Origin: Myxococcus dinghuensis
Lineage (GTDB): Bacteria; Myxococcota; Myxococcia; Myxococcales; Myxococcaceae
Assembly (NCBI RefSeq): GCF_024198235.1
Contig: NZ_JAKCFB010000004.1
Span: 186,001-250,000 of the forward strand
Length of the DNA: 64,000 nt
Direction: 5' to 3'
The position numbers and the translations under genes are program-made. A model generated the notes under the pieces. The model was given only the letters and a program-made list of their open reading frames with translations. It made no database searches and was not told the origin of the DNA. Below, one piece after another: positions 1-7,932 of the stretch. Position 1 is the first letter of the stretch. Every line of letters starts with the position of its first letter.

Positions 1-1
1 C

Positions 2-850
2 GGCTTCGACGTGGCCCAGGCGGGCACGTTGACGGTGCAGGACGGCGCCGCGGCCTTCTGCCGGTTGCAGGCCGTGAGCGGGACGACGGTGGGCAGCGGC
101 GACGCCGTCACGGTGACGGGCCGGGTGCGCATCCCGGGGGTCACCAACGGCAACGGCGCGGGCGCGGGCCTCCAGGTGCAGGTGGGTCTGGGCAACGCGG
201 ACGTGAACGCGTCGACGACGCCCGCGTCCTTCAGCTGGAAGCCGGCCACGTACAGCCGCGAGGCTCCGGACGAGGTGGACACGGACGAGTTCGGCGTGGA
301 GCTGCGCCCGGCCTACACCACGAGCCGTGCGGTCAGCATGCGCTACAGCACGGACAGCGGCGCCACCTGGACGTACTGCGACAAGGACGGCAGCGACGTG
401 GGTGGCTACTCGCAGGGTCAGCAGCACGCCCTGACGGTGGGCAACCACTCCGGCATCGACTACTGCCGCCTGCAGTGGCCGCTGAAGCTCAGCGACCTGG
501 GCGGTGGCCGGACCATCTACGGGTTCATCTACGAGGACGGCGTCACCAACGCGCCGCCCCCCGCCACCAACCTCTCCGCGGAGCTGGGCCACGGCCCCAA
601 GGATCAGGACCCTGGCGTGAGCCCGGCCTGGACCTGGGTCGCCGGCACGGTGAACAACGACCAGAACAACGACGACGAGTACAAGGCCGACCTGCCGGCC
701 AACGCGGCCCTGAACCACGGCTACCTGTGGCGCTTCCGCGTGGGGACGGGTCCCTACTGCTACGGCGACTGGCAGCCGGACGGCGCGCCGGGTGGCTCGT
801 CCAACGGCGTGGCGCCGGAGAACCTGGGCACGGTGGACGTCGCTCCCTAG
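2..850 (+). CDS. Exported repeat protein of unknown function (5' end outside window)
   Basis: The frame is open from the first bases of the window, so the N-terminus and any signal peptide lie upstream. The GTG at 11 is probably internal, since codons GFD precede it in frame. The visible 280 or so residues hold two copies of one unit. Each copy starts with Cys-Arg-Leu-Gln (CRLQAVSG, CRLQWPLKL), continues with a TGRVRIPGVT or YGFIYEDGVT strand and a loop with several Asn, and ends in an Asp/Glu-rich linker. This is the style of multi-repeat extracellular proteins in myxobacteria; no enzymatic motif was found. Function unknown. The exported location is inferred from composition and paired cysteines. 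Confidence 0.6.
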   Translation, partial: GFDVAQAGTLTVQDGAAAFCRLQAVSGTTVGSGDAVTVTGRVRIPGVTNGNGAGAGLQVQVGLGNADVNASTTPASFSWKPATYSREAPDEVDTDEFGVELRPAYTTSRAVSMRYSTDSGATWTYCDKDGSDVGGYSQGQQHALTVGNHSGIDYCRLQWPLKLSDLGGGRTIYGFIYEDGVTNAPPPATNLSAELGHGPKDQDPGVSPAWTWVAGTVNNDQNNDDEYKADLPANAALNHGYLWRFRVGTGPYCYGDWQPDGAPGGSSNGVAPENLGTVDVAP

Positions 851-931
851 CCCGGCTGCCCACCGACCGCGCAGGAGGAGTCCTCGCCTGCGCGGTCCGT
901 GACGAAATGATCCGCCCCCGGCAACAGTTGC

Positions 932-958
932 TTGACAGTACTGGGGGGCACTTATAAA
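932..958 (+). promoter_or_regulatory. Housekeeping (sigma70-type) promoter of the tRNA-Val/tRNA-Asp unit
   Basis: A perfect -35 hexamer TTGACA lies at 932-937 and a -10-like TATAAA at 953-958, a short spacer of about 15 bp. The tRNA-Val gene starts 32 bases downstream. The AT-rich -10 box stands out in this GC-rich DNA, and position and order fit a stable-RNA promoter. Confidence 0.65.
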
Positions 959-990
959 AGCCCCGCCGTCGCAACGCGGAACACGCCTCC

Positions 991-1062
991 GGGCGGATAG
1001 CTCAGCGGCAGAGCGTCGCCCTTACAAGGCGAGGGTCACAGGTTCAATCCCTGTTCCGCCCA
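991..1062 (+). tRNA. tRNA-Val (anticodon TAC)
   Basis: A full cloverleaf can be drawn. The acceptor GGGCGGA pairs with TCCGCCC and is followed by discriminator A. The D arm contains GCTC..GAGC. The anticodon stem TCGCC/GGCGA carries loop CTTACAA, so positions 34-36 read TAC. The T arm is ACAGG-TTCAATC-CCTGT. CCA is not encoded (the DNA reads ATGG after the acceptor). It is followed 7 bases later by tRNA-Asp and is probably cotranscribed with it. Confidence 0.95.
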
Positions 1063-1069
1063 TGGTTGT

Positions 1070-1146
<77 letters not shown>

Positions 1147-1152
1147 AGATAG

Positions 1153-1190
1153 CCCCAGCAAGTCTCCGGACTTGCTGGGGTTTTTCTTTT
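1153..1190 (+). terminator. Rho-independent terminator of the first tRNA unit
   Basis: A perfect 12-bp stem (1153-1164 with 1169-1180) closed by tetraloop TCCG is followed by a T-rich tract at 1181-1190. Its core palindrome recurs at 4027-4054 with a compensated base-pair change. Confidence 0.9.
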
Positions 1191-1613
1191 CCGGCATCGA
1201 CCGTACCACCACCGTACCAGTTGCCCGCATCGAGTCCTCCTCGTGGCCACGGCCCGAGGCGGATGCCCCTGTGCGGCGTGGTGGCCCTGTCCATTGCCCG
1301 CGGCCGGCCAACGCGCGGACGCGTCGCCTGTCCCGGTGGGAACAGAAGCCAGGGTGCGGACCGGGGTCGTTCGAGCCTCCGGCATGTGCCGCAGGACTTC
1401 GGGAGGGACGCCGGGGCACCATCCTCGGAGCCCACGAGACGCCGCCCTTGCCCCACCTGACACACGGCGAGACGGGAACCTGTTTGCCCGGGTCGGTGCC
1501 CACGGACACGCAACCTGATGACACATACATCCTGGACACGGGGCAGCGGGACCTCACTCCCAGTGAGGCGATTCCTTGCTGAGCCGAGAAGCCGGGTGCT
1601 ATCTCGCGCGCAC
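1191..1613 (+). other. Intergenic stretch without a recognisable gene
   Basis: Frames are open on both strands, but none has a ribosome binding site, signal peptide or recognisable motif. They look like high-GC by-products. Nothing further was seen between the tRNA terminator and the small lipoprotein gene. Confidence 0.5.
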
Positions 1614-1937
1614 ATGCGAAGCCCCCTGCGCTGCCTCTCCGCCGTCGTGTTGCTTGGCCCCGCGTGCGCCACGATTCCCACCGTCGAGCGCGATGGCTTC
1701 CAGCTCGGGACCTTCGCCTGGGAGAACGACGAGCGGACCATCCGCTCGCAGGCCGCGTTCACCACGAACTGCCCCGCCGAGCAGCTCGAGCTCCAGGTCC
1801 TGTCCGTGGCGGGCGACGCGAAGCTGCCCAGCGACGCACGTGGTGTCGGCGTGACGGGCTGCGGTCGGAAGACGAGCTGGGTCCGGCTCGCGAACGGAAG
1901 CTGGGCCATCAACACGGATGGCCCCAGCGCACCGTAA
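1614..1937 (+). CDS. Small lipoprotein with CP..QL / GVTGCGRK motif
   Basis: The product is 107 residues. An N-terminal signal peptide MRSPLRCLSAVVLLGPAC ends in a plausible lipobox cysteine. The mature part has the pattern FTTNCPAEQLELQVL...GVGVTGCGRKTSWVR. It resembles a family of small myxobacterial lipoproteins that share a Cys-Pro..Gln-Leu strand followed by a Val-Ser/Thr-Gly-Cys-Gly-Arg turn, with two cysteines likely forming a disulfide. The start at 1614 was chosen because it begins the signal peptide; the frame stays open upstream to 1518 without one. The gene lies alone between two identical tRNA-Asp genes. Role unknown. Confidence 0.65.
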   Translation: MRSPLRCLSAVVLLGPACATIPTVERDGFQLGTFAWENDERTIRSQAAFTTNCPAEQLELQVLSVAGDAKLPSDARGVGVTGCGRKTSWVRLANGSWAINTDGPSAP

Positions 1938-2100
1938 CGAGCGCGGCGGCCCCCGCCGCCTGGCCCCCACTCCACAAAGATTCCCCTCCGCCACCGGCGC
2001 ATGGAGTACGGCGAACGACACTGGGAGTGGCTCTCGGGGAGCGCTCCCGGGAGGAGCTGGGCCTCCGCTCGGGGCCTCACCTCAGGCACGTGGAAATCCA

Positions 2101-2129
2101 TTGACCCGTCCGGGCAATACTGATTTAGG
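2101..2129 (+). promoter_or_regulatory. Probable promoter of the second tRNA-Asp
   Basis: A -35-like TTGACC lies at 2101-2106. An AT-rich -10-like segment (GATTTA, TTTAGG) lies at 2122-2129, a spacer of 15-17 bp, about 30 bases before the tRNA. The -10 match is weak, so this is a moderate call. Confidence 0.45.
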
Positions 2130-2159
2130 AACGCCCCACGCCGCAGCAGCAACCGCTGT

Positions 2160-2236
<77 letters not shown>

Positions 2237-2240
2237 TCGA

Positions 2241-2280
2241 AGGCCCAGCAATCCAAACGGGTTGCTGGGCCTTTGTTTTT
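2241..2280 (+). terminator. Rho-independent terminator of the second tRNA-Asp
   Basis: An 11-bp stem (2241-2251 with 2262-2272) is followed by a T-rich run to 2280. It shares the CCCAGCAA core with the first tRNA-Asp terminator but differs in the loop. Confidence 0.85.
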
Positions 2281-2621
2281 CGCCCCCCCACGGCAGCCCC
2301 CCAACGGCCAGCGCTCGGGCATCCTGCTCGCGGCGGGCGGCTGGGCCTCCAGGACGGAGCCCATGAGAGTAGCGCCGCGAGTGCCGGGCCCCGGTCGAGC
2401 GCATCCAGCACCGAACCGGCAGGTCCACCGTCCACCCCATGCATCAGGCCGCTGCGCCTCCGCATCGTGCCCTCGCGGTCACGTGAGTCCTCGCGTGACA
2501 TTCTCGCCACCAGTCCTGACCAATCACTCTCACCCACGAGAAGGTGGCGCTCACCGCTCCGAGCGTCGAGCCCAAAGCCTCACGAGCAGGACTTCACTGT
2601 CAGTATGTTAGCATTCCGATA
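2281..2621 (+). other. Intergenic stretch before the metalloprotease, no gene seen
   Basis: About 340 bases without a credible coding frame. Base composition becomes less GC-rich toward 2600 (CAGTATGTTAGCATTCC), which may hold the promoter of the next gene, but no clear -35/-10 pair could be assigned. Confidence 0.4.
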
Positions 2622-2639
2622 TCCCGAATGCCTTCGGGA
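2622..2639 (+). promoter_or_regulatory. Leader hairpin abutting the ribosome binding site of the metalloprotease gene
   Basis: A perfect 7-bp stem (TCCCGAA 2622-2628 with TTCGGGA 2633-2639, loop TGCC) ends directly before the Shine-Dalgarno GGGAGG at 2641-2646 and the ATG at 2651. It could protect the mRNA end or tune ribosome access. Its function is inference. Confidence 0.4.
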
Positions 2640-2650
2640 AGGGAGGCACC

Positions 2651-3982
2651 ATGCTGCGAAGCAAGTCGAAAGCGGCCCTGGGAGTACTGTTCATTCCATA
2701 CCTGTTGCTCACCGCTTGTGGTGAGGCGGGTCTGGAGCCGCGTTCCGGATTGGACCCGGAGCTGGCCAGAGTGCCAGCCGGTGCCCCGGTTCGCGAGGGT
2801 TACGCCTGGAGCGCAGCGAGGGGCAAGCTCGTATCGGTGAAGTATGCCGAGGTGGAGGGACTCGCGCTCCTCGAGGGGGACATGGTCCTCGGCACGGTGG
2901 AGGAGATGGAGGCGCGCGTGCGTGAGGTGAAGGCGCAGGGAGGCCTCGACGCCCCGGGAGTCCACGCCCAGGGTGTGGCCATCACCGGTGCGAACTTTCG
3001 CTGGCCTGACTCCCAGGTGCCCTACAGCATCGACGCGACCGTTCCGAATCAGGGGCGGATCACGGACGCCATCAATCACTGGCAGCAGCGCACGCACCTG
3101 CGCTTCGTACAACGCACGGCGGCCAACGCGGGGACGTATCCGGACTACATCCATTTCCAGACAGGCACCGGGTGCAGTGCCCAGGTGGGGCGCGTGGGTG
3201 GCAAGCAAGGAATCTGGCTGGAGGGAGCCTGCTCCACGGGCAACACCATCCATGAAATCGGCCATGCGCTCGGCCTCTGGCACGAGCAATCCCGTGAGGA
3301 CCGCAATGCGTACGTGCGCATCCGGTACGAGAACATCACCCCGAGCCAGGCGTACAACTTCGACCAGCACATCGCCGACGGTGACGACATCCTGGGCTAC
3401 GACTATGGCTCCATCATGCATTACCCGAGTACGGCATTCTCGATGAACGGGCAGACCACCATCGAGACCCTGGGTGGGCAGGCCATCGGGCAGCGCGACG
3501 CGCTGAGCACCACGGACGCGGCCACCGTGGCGCGGCTCTACTCCAGAACCATCACCCTGCGGTCCTCGGGCGGCTACTACATGGTGGCCGAAAACGGCGG
3601 CGGCGGCGTGGTGAACGCCAACCGCGCAGCCGTGGGGCCCTGGGAGCGGTTCCAGTTGGTGGACCGCAATGGCTTCGCATTGCAGACCGGCGACCTCATC
3701 AACCTGCAGACGGTCAACGGCAACTACATCATGGCCGTGAACGGTGGCGGCGCGGGGGTGACAGCCGCTCCCACGGCACCTGGCGACCATGAAACCTTCC
3801 GCATCTGGAAGATGGCCGGCACGGGCTTCCTCACCATCGGGACGGGAGACACCGTGGCCTTGGCGACGCTCGACTTCGGCTACCCCCACTACGTGGTGGC
3901 CGAGGACGGCGGCGGTGGTGTGGTGAACGCCAACCGCACCGCCGTGGGAGAGTGGGAGCAGTTCGTCATCACCTTCGAGTAG
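2651..3982 (+). CDS. Astacin-type (M12A) zinc metalloprotease lipoprotein with C-terminal beta-trefoil
   Basis: 443 residues. A signal peptide ends in lipobox LLTAC (Cys23), so the enzyme is probably anchored to a membrane or released from it. The zinc site HEIGHALGLWHEQ begins at residue 201 and matches the astacin HExxHxxGxxHE pattern. The Met-turn SIMHYP (about 254-259) supplies the conserved methionine and tyrosine. From about residue 300 there are repeated strands (YMVAENGGGGVVNANR, YIMAVNGGGAGV, YVVAEDGGGGVVNANR), a fascin/ricin-like beta-trefoil likely to bind glycans or surfaces. Residues 24-110 may be a propeptide. Start chosen for its Shine-Dalgarno GGGAGG and signal peptide. It probably degrades protein outside the cell, for example during predation (inference). 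Confidence 0.9.
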   Translation: MLRSKSKAALGVLFIPYLLLTACGEAGLEPRSGLDPELARVPAGAPVREGYAWSAARGKLVSVKYAEVEGLALLEGDMVLGTVEEMEARVREVKAQGGLDAPGVHAQGVAITGANFRWPDSQVPYSIDATVPNQGRITDAINHWQQRTHLRFVQRTAANAGTYPDYIHFQTGTGCSAQVGRVGGKQGIWLEGACSTGNTIHEIGHALGLWHEQSREDRNAYVRIRYENITPSQAYNFDQHIADGDDILGYDYGSIMHYPSTAFSMNGQTTIETLGGQAIGQRDALSTTDAATVARLYSRTITLRSSGGYYMVAENGGGGVVNANRAAVGPWERFQLVDRNGFALQTGDLINLQTVNGNYIMAVNGGGAGVTAAPTAPGDHETFRIWKMAGTGFLTIGTGDTVALATLDFGYPHYVVAEDGGGGVVNANRTAVGEWEQFVITFE

Positions 3983-4026
3983 CTGCCGGCCGGGAGGGCT
4001 CCAGGACTCCCGGCGGAAGGAGCGCG

Positions 4027-4054
4027 CCCCGGCAAGTCTCCGGACTTGCCGGGG
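4027..4054 (+). terminator. 12-bp palindromic hairpin after the metalloprotease, recurrent element
   Basis: A perfect stem (4027-4038 with 4043-4054) has loop TCCG. It is the same 28-base palindrome as the terminator at 1153-1180 except for one compensated pair (A-T there, G-C here). There is no T-run after it, so it is either a U-less terminator of the protease gene or a dispersed palindromic repeat. Confidence 0.55.
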
Positions 4055-4205
4055 AGGAGTGGCGCCGAGGAGAGCCCCAGTCGCACATCGATGGCAGGCG
4101 GAGCCCGACACGGCCCCTGGGTCCGTATCCCAGGTCAGAGTCCTCCTCTCGTTCGAGTCAGGCGGGACCTGTTCCTCCAATGCCACCTCGAAGGGGCCCT
4201 CTCTC

Positions 4206-7200
4206 ATGACCATCCAGAATCGAAGCGGACGCTTCACGTCCGCGCCTCCCACCGTCGCGTCCATCGCGCGGGGTCTCTTCCTACTCATGCTGCTCACACT
4301 GGACGCGGGATGTGGCCCGGAACTGGTGCCTCCCGAGCAGGCGCCAGGGACGACCCGAGAGGCCCTGGGCGAGGGGCCTGCCTTCCTCGTCAAGGACATC
4401 AACACCCTGGCGACCACCAACCTCGGCTCCGCTCCGAAACACTTCGTCGCCATCGACGGGGCCCTCTACTTCGCCGCCTCGAACAACACCGCGGGCGAGG
4501 AGCTCTGGAAGACCGACGGGACGTCCGCGGGAACGGTGATGGTCGCGGATCTCTGCGCGGGTCCGTGCAGTGCCAAGCCGCGCAGCCTGACCGCCATGGA
4601 GGGAGCGCTCTATTTCTTCGCCGCGGACTCCAGCGGCACCCTGGGGTTGTGGCGCAGTGACGGCACCCTGGCTGGCACGCAGCTGCTCCTGGGTGTCGAC
4701 GGAAACAACAACTACAGCACCCTGAAGCTCACCCCCATCCGTGGAAGGCTCTACTTCGGCCTCTACACCCAGGCCTCCGGGAACGAGCTGTGGACGAGTG
4801 ACGGCACCGCCGAAGGCACGAAGCTGCTCAAGGATTTGAGACCCGGCTCCGGGGACTCCTACCCGAGTGACTTCTTCGCGCTCGAGGACACCATCTACTT
4901 CAGGGCCAGCAACTCCGAGGCGGGCGGCGAGCTGTGGAGCACGGATGGCACCGCCGAAGGCACCGCCCTGGTGAAGGACATCTACCCAGGAAACACCAGC
5001 TCCTCGCCCAGCAGCTTCATCGCGTACAACGGCCTGCTCTACTTCACCGCCATCGAGGCCGCGGGGCTCTGGAGCCTCTTCAAATCGGATGGGACGGCCG
5101 CGGGGACCGTCAAGGTGAGGGACTTCCTGTACATGGAATCGCTCGTGCTCTTCAACGGGCGGATCTATTTCTCGGCCAACGACCCCACCGCCGGACTGCA
5201 ACTGTGGCAGAGCGATGGCACGACCGCCGGGACCGTGCTGGCCGTGGATCTCCGTCCGGGGATCCCCGTCCCCAATGTCAGCAGCGTCAGGAAGGTGGGC
5301 GACCACCTGTTCTTCACCGCCTACGACGCCACGGCCGCCCGAGCCATGTGGCGAAGCGACGGCACCCTGGCGGGCACCCAGCGACTCCTCACCGCGCCCA
5401 GGTACATGGACAACTTCAACGTCGTGGGCGGCTCGCTCTACTTCACCGCCGAGGAGTCCAGCTTCTCCGCGGAGCTCTGGGTCAGCGACTTGACCACCAC
5501 GGGCACCCACATCGTGAAGGACATCAACCCGGGGACCTCGGCCGGGGCGTTCTCGACCAACGCGACGAACTACTTCGGCACCCTGGACGGAGTCCTCTAC
5601 TTCGGTGCCAGCGACGGCAGCACGGGCAATGAGCTGTGGCGGAGCGACGGCACGGCCGCGGGCACCACGCAGGTGCGCGACATCTTCGCGCCCTTCAGCG
5701 AGTCCGCGCCCTCGAATCTCATCCTGTCGAATGGCCTCGTGTTCTTCACGGCCAATGACGGCAGCTACGGCACGGAGCTGTGGCGGACCAATGGAACCAC
5801 CACGGGCACCTACCGGTATTGGGACCTCTGCAGGGGGGCGTGCAGCCCGATCCTGTCCCCCTTCGCCGTGCATGGCCTCAACATCTTCTACACCAACGCC
5901 AGCGATGGGATTGGCGGCAGTGGGCCCGCGCGGCTGATGCGCAGCCCGACCTCCTCGGGGACCTCCGGTGCCCTCCCCGTCGACACCTCCCTCACCGTCA
6001 CCTCTCCCCGGCTGGTGTCCTTCAAGAGCTGGCTGTACTTCCGCGCCAGGGACACCGCCTATGGCGACGTGCTGCGGATGACGAACGGCTCCTCTACCAC
6101 TCGGGCGAGCGAGACCACCGGACGCAGCCTCTTCGCGCCGGACCAGTGGGTGGTCTCCAATGGGATGCTCTTCTTCACCGCCGATGACGGCTCGGGCAGC
6201 TTCGGGACCGAGCTGTACAAGACGGATGGTGGCTATCAGGACGTGACGCAGGTGAAGGACATCTGGCCGGGCCCGAGCACCTCCTTCCCCCTCCACCTCA
6301 CCGACGTGAATGGGACCTTGTTCTTCCGTGCCACGGATGGGACGGGCCCGAGCAACCAGCTCTGGAAGAGTGATGGCACCAGCGCGGGCACCGTCAAGGT
6401 GGCGACCTTCTTTCCGGATCGCTTCGGAGAACTGAACAACTTCAAGAACGTCTCGGGGACGCTGTTCTTCTTCGCCTCCGACCAAACCACGACCTCGCTG
6501 TGGAAGAGCGATGGCACGAGCGCGGGCACCGTCAAGGTGAAGGACCTTCCGGTGCGCTACCACGCCCAGTCGACGTACTTCGCGACGGTGGGCAACACGC
6601 TCTACTTCGGCATGCGGGACGACGCCCACGGCCACGAGCTGTGGAAGAGCGATGGGACGCCCGAGGGCACGGGGATCGTCATGGACATCCTGCCCGGTCG
6701 GAATGGAGGACTGGCGGCGCAGTCCTACAACGATGGTGCGCTCGTCTCGACCTTGCTCCCGCTCCCCGAGGGGCTGCTGTTGTTCTCCGCTTCGGATGGG
6801 GAGAACGGCATGGAGTTGTGGATGACGGACGGGACCGCCGAGAGGACGGTCCGGCTGACGGACCTGGCACCGGGCGGCGCGTCCTCGACTCCGACGTCGC
6901 TCACTCGCGCGGGCGACCTCATCTACTTCGCCGCCACCGACGCGGTGCGAGGGCGCGAGCTGTGGGCGCTGCGTGTCGCGGACCTGCTGGATCGCACGCC
7001 GCCCTCGGTGAGCTGCCCGGCGGACGTCGTCGTCGAGGCCCCCTCGCCCGCGGGTGCCAGCGTGACGTATCCGGCGGCCGTCGCCACCGACGACAACTCG
7101 GCCCCTCCGTCCCTCACGTACTCGAGGCCGTCCGGTAGCGACTTCCCGCTCGGGACGACCGCCGTCACCGTGACCGCGAGGGACCTGGTCGGAAATCGCG

Positions 7201-7838
7201 CGACGTGCGCGTTCACGGTCACCGTCCGCGACACCACGGCTCCCGTGCTCCAGTGCGCGCCCGACGTGACGGCCTGGACCACCTCGGAGGACGGGGCACG
7301 GGTCCACTATGCGCCGTCCTCGGCGAGGGATGCCATCTCCCACACGACGCTCTCCTATGACCTGCCCAGCGGTGGAGTCTTCCCCTTGGGGCGGACCACC
7401 GTGAACGTCACCGCAACGGATGCGACGGGCAACACCACGTCGTGCGACTTCCAGGTGGACGTCATCCAGGACCTCGAGCCGCCCGTGTTGACGTGCCCGT
7501 CCAAGCTGTCCTTGCAGGCGAGTTCGTGTGAAGGCGCCGTGTTGTCGGGGCTCCAGGTGCGCGCGACCGATGCGCTCTCTCCGGTCACCCTCTCCTACAG
7601 CGATCCGCTCGGCGCCTTCCTGCCAGTGGGGAACCGGGCACTCACGGTCAAGGCCGTGGATGCGGCCGGCAACAGCACCGGGTGTCGCGTCCTCGTTCGC
7701 GTCCTGCCCCCGGAGGACATCCAGTGGCAGGTTCGAACCGGCTCCGAAGAGGAAGGGCTGGCAACGGCACGTGGCGCTGGAACGAGCGTTTCCGGCAGCC
7801 GGGGTCCGTCCGTCCGCGCGCCGACTCCGTGCCAGTAG
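4206..7838 (+). CDS. Giant ELWxxDGT-repeat lipoprotein with three HYR domains
   Basis: 1210 residues from ATG 4206; the frame is open further upstream but only this start gives a signal peptide, with lipobox LDAGC. Residues about 60-925 carry some 17 tandem units of the type LYFxA...GxELWxSDGTxAGT, a motif forming blades of large beta-propellers. Several units are eroded (LMRSPTSSGT, LRMTNGSS). Three HYR-type immunoglobulin folds follow at about 929-1008, 1009-1088 and 1089-1170, each starting TxPxxxCPxD. The last 40 residues (VRTGSEEEGLATARG to the end) resemble neither HYR nor a sorting tail and may reflect an eroded terminus. Likely surface adhesion or binding. A second ELWxxDGT lipoprotein lies at 50893-52323. 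Confidence 0.85.
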   Translation: MTIQNRSGRFTSAPPTVASIARGLFLLMLLTLDAGCGPELVPPEQAPGTTREALGEGPAFLVKDINTLATTNLGSAPKHFVAIDGALYFAASNNTAGEELWKTDGTSAGTVMVADLCAGPCSAKPRSLTAMEGALYFFAADSSGTLGLWRSDGTLAGTQLLLGVDGNNNYSTLKLTPIRGRLYFGLYTQASGNELWTSDGTAEGTKLLKDLRPGSGDSYPSDFFALEDTIYFRASNSEAGGELWSTDGTAEGTALVKDIYPGNTSSSPSSFIAYNGLLYFTAIEAAGLWSLFKSDGTAAGTVKVRDFLYMESLVLFNGRIYFSANDPTAGLQLWQSDGTTAGTVLAVDLRPGIPVPNVSSVRKVGDHLFFTAYDATAARAMWRSDGTLAGTQRLLTAPRYMDNFNVVGGSLYFTAEESSFSAELWVSDLTTTGTHIVKDINPGTSAGAFSTNATNYFGTLDGVLYFGASDGSTGNELWRSDGTAAGTTQVRDIFAPFSESAPSNLILSNGLVFFTANDGSYGTELWRTNGTTTGTYRYWDLCRGACSPILSPFAVHGLNIFYTNASDGIGGSGPARLMRSPTSSGTSGALPVDTSLTVTSPRLVSFKSWLYFRARDTAYGDVLRMTNGSSTTRASETTGRSLFAPDQWVVSNGMLFFTADDGSGSFGTELYKTDGGYQDVTQVKDIWPGPSTSFPLHLTDVNGTLFFRATDGTGPSNQLWKSDGTSAGTVKVATFFPDRFGELNNFKNVSGTLFFFASDQTTTSLWKSDGTSAGTVKVKDLPVRYHAQSTYFATVGNTLYFGMRDDAHGHELWKSDGTPEGTGIVMDILPGRNGGLAAQSYNDGALVSTLLPLPEGLLLFSASDGENGMELWMTDGTAERTVRLTDLAPGGASSTPTSLTRAGDLIYFAATDAVRGRELWALRVADLLDRTPPSVSCPADVVVEAPSPAGASVTYPAAVATDDNSAPPSLTYSRPSGSDFPLGTTAVTVTARDLVGNRATCAFTVTVRDTTAPVLQCAPDVTAWTTSEDGARVHYAPSSARDAISHTTLSYDLPSGGVFPLGRTTVNVTATDATGNTTSCDFQVDVIQDLEPPVLTCPSKLSLQASSCEGAVLSGLQVRATDALSPVTLSYSDPLGAFLPVGNRALTVKAVDAAGNSTGCRVLVRVLPPEDIQWQVRTGSEEEGLATARGAGTSVSGSRGPSVRAPTPCQ

Positions 7839-7872
7839 ACATGCCCTGATGACGACAGGCCCTCTTCCCGAA

Positions 7873-7908
7873 GCCCCCGGCGTCGTTGATTGCGACGACG
7901 CGGGGGGC
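7873..7908. terminator. Two-way terminator hairpin between convergent genes
   Basis: Arms 7873-7886 and 7895-7908 pair over 14 positions with a single G-G mismatch and an 8-base loop. It lies between the ends of the ELWxxDGT gene (+) and the glycosyltransferase gene (-). A second short inverted repeat follows at 7915-7932. There is no T-tract. Confidence 0.55.
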
Positions 7909-7932
7909 AGTGGAGGCGGAGGTGCCTCCGCC

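Noticed and set aside
1191..1613. Short open frames on both strands between tRNA-Asp and the small lipoprotein gene
   Set aside because: None has a ribosome site, a signal peptide or a protein-like composition.
4120..4170. A tRNA-like remnant near the sequence CGTTCGAGTC downstream of the recurring palindrome
   Set aside because: No T-stem, acceptor or anticodon arm can be paired around it.
4059..4205. A longer N-terminus for the giant ELWxxDGT protein
   Set aside because: The extension would bury the lipoprotein signal peptide that begins at 4206.
4281..7343. A 1020-codon minus-strand frame opposite the ELWxxDGT gene
   Set aside because: It is simply the complement of the repeat units, rich in Arg, Gly and Ala, with no start signal or domain.
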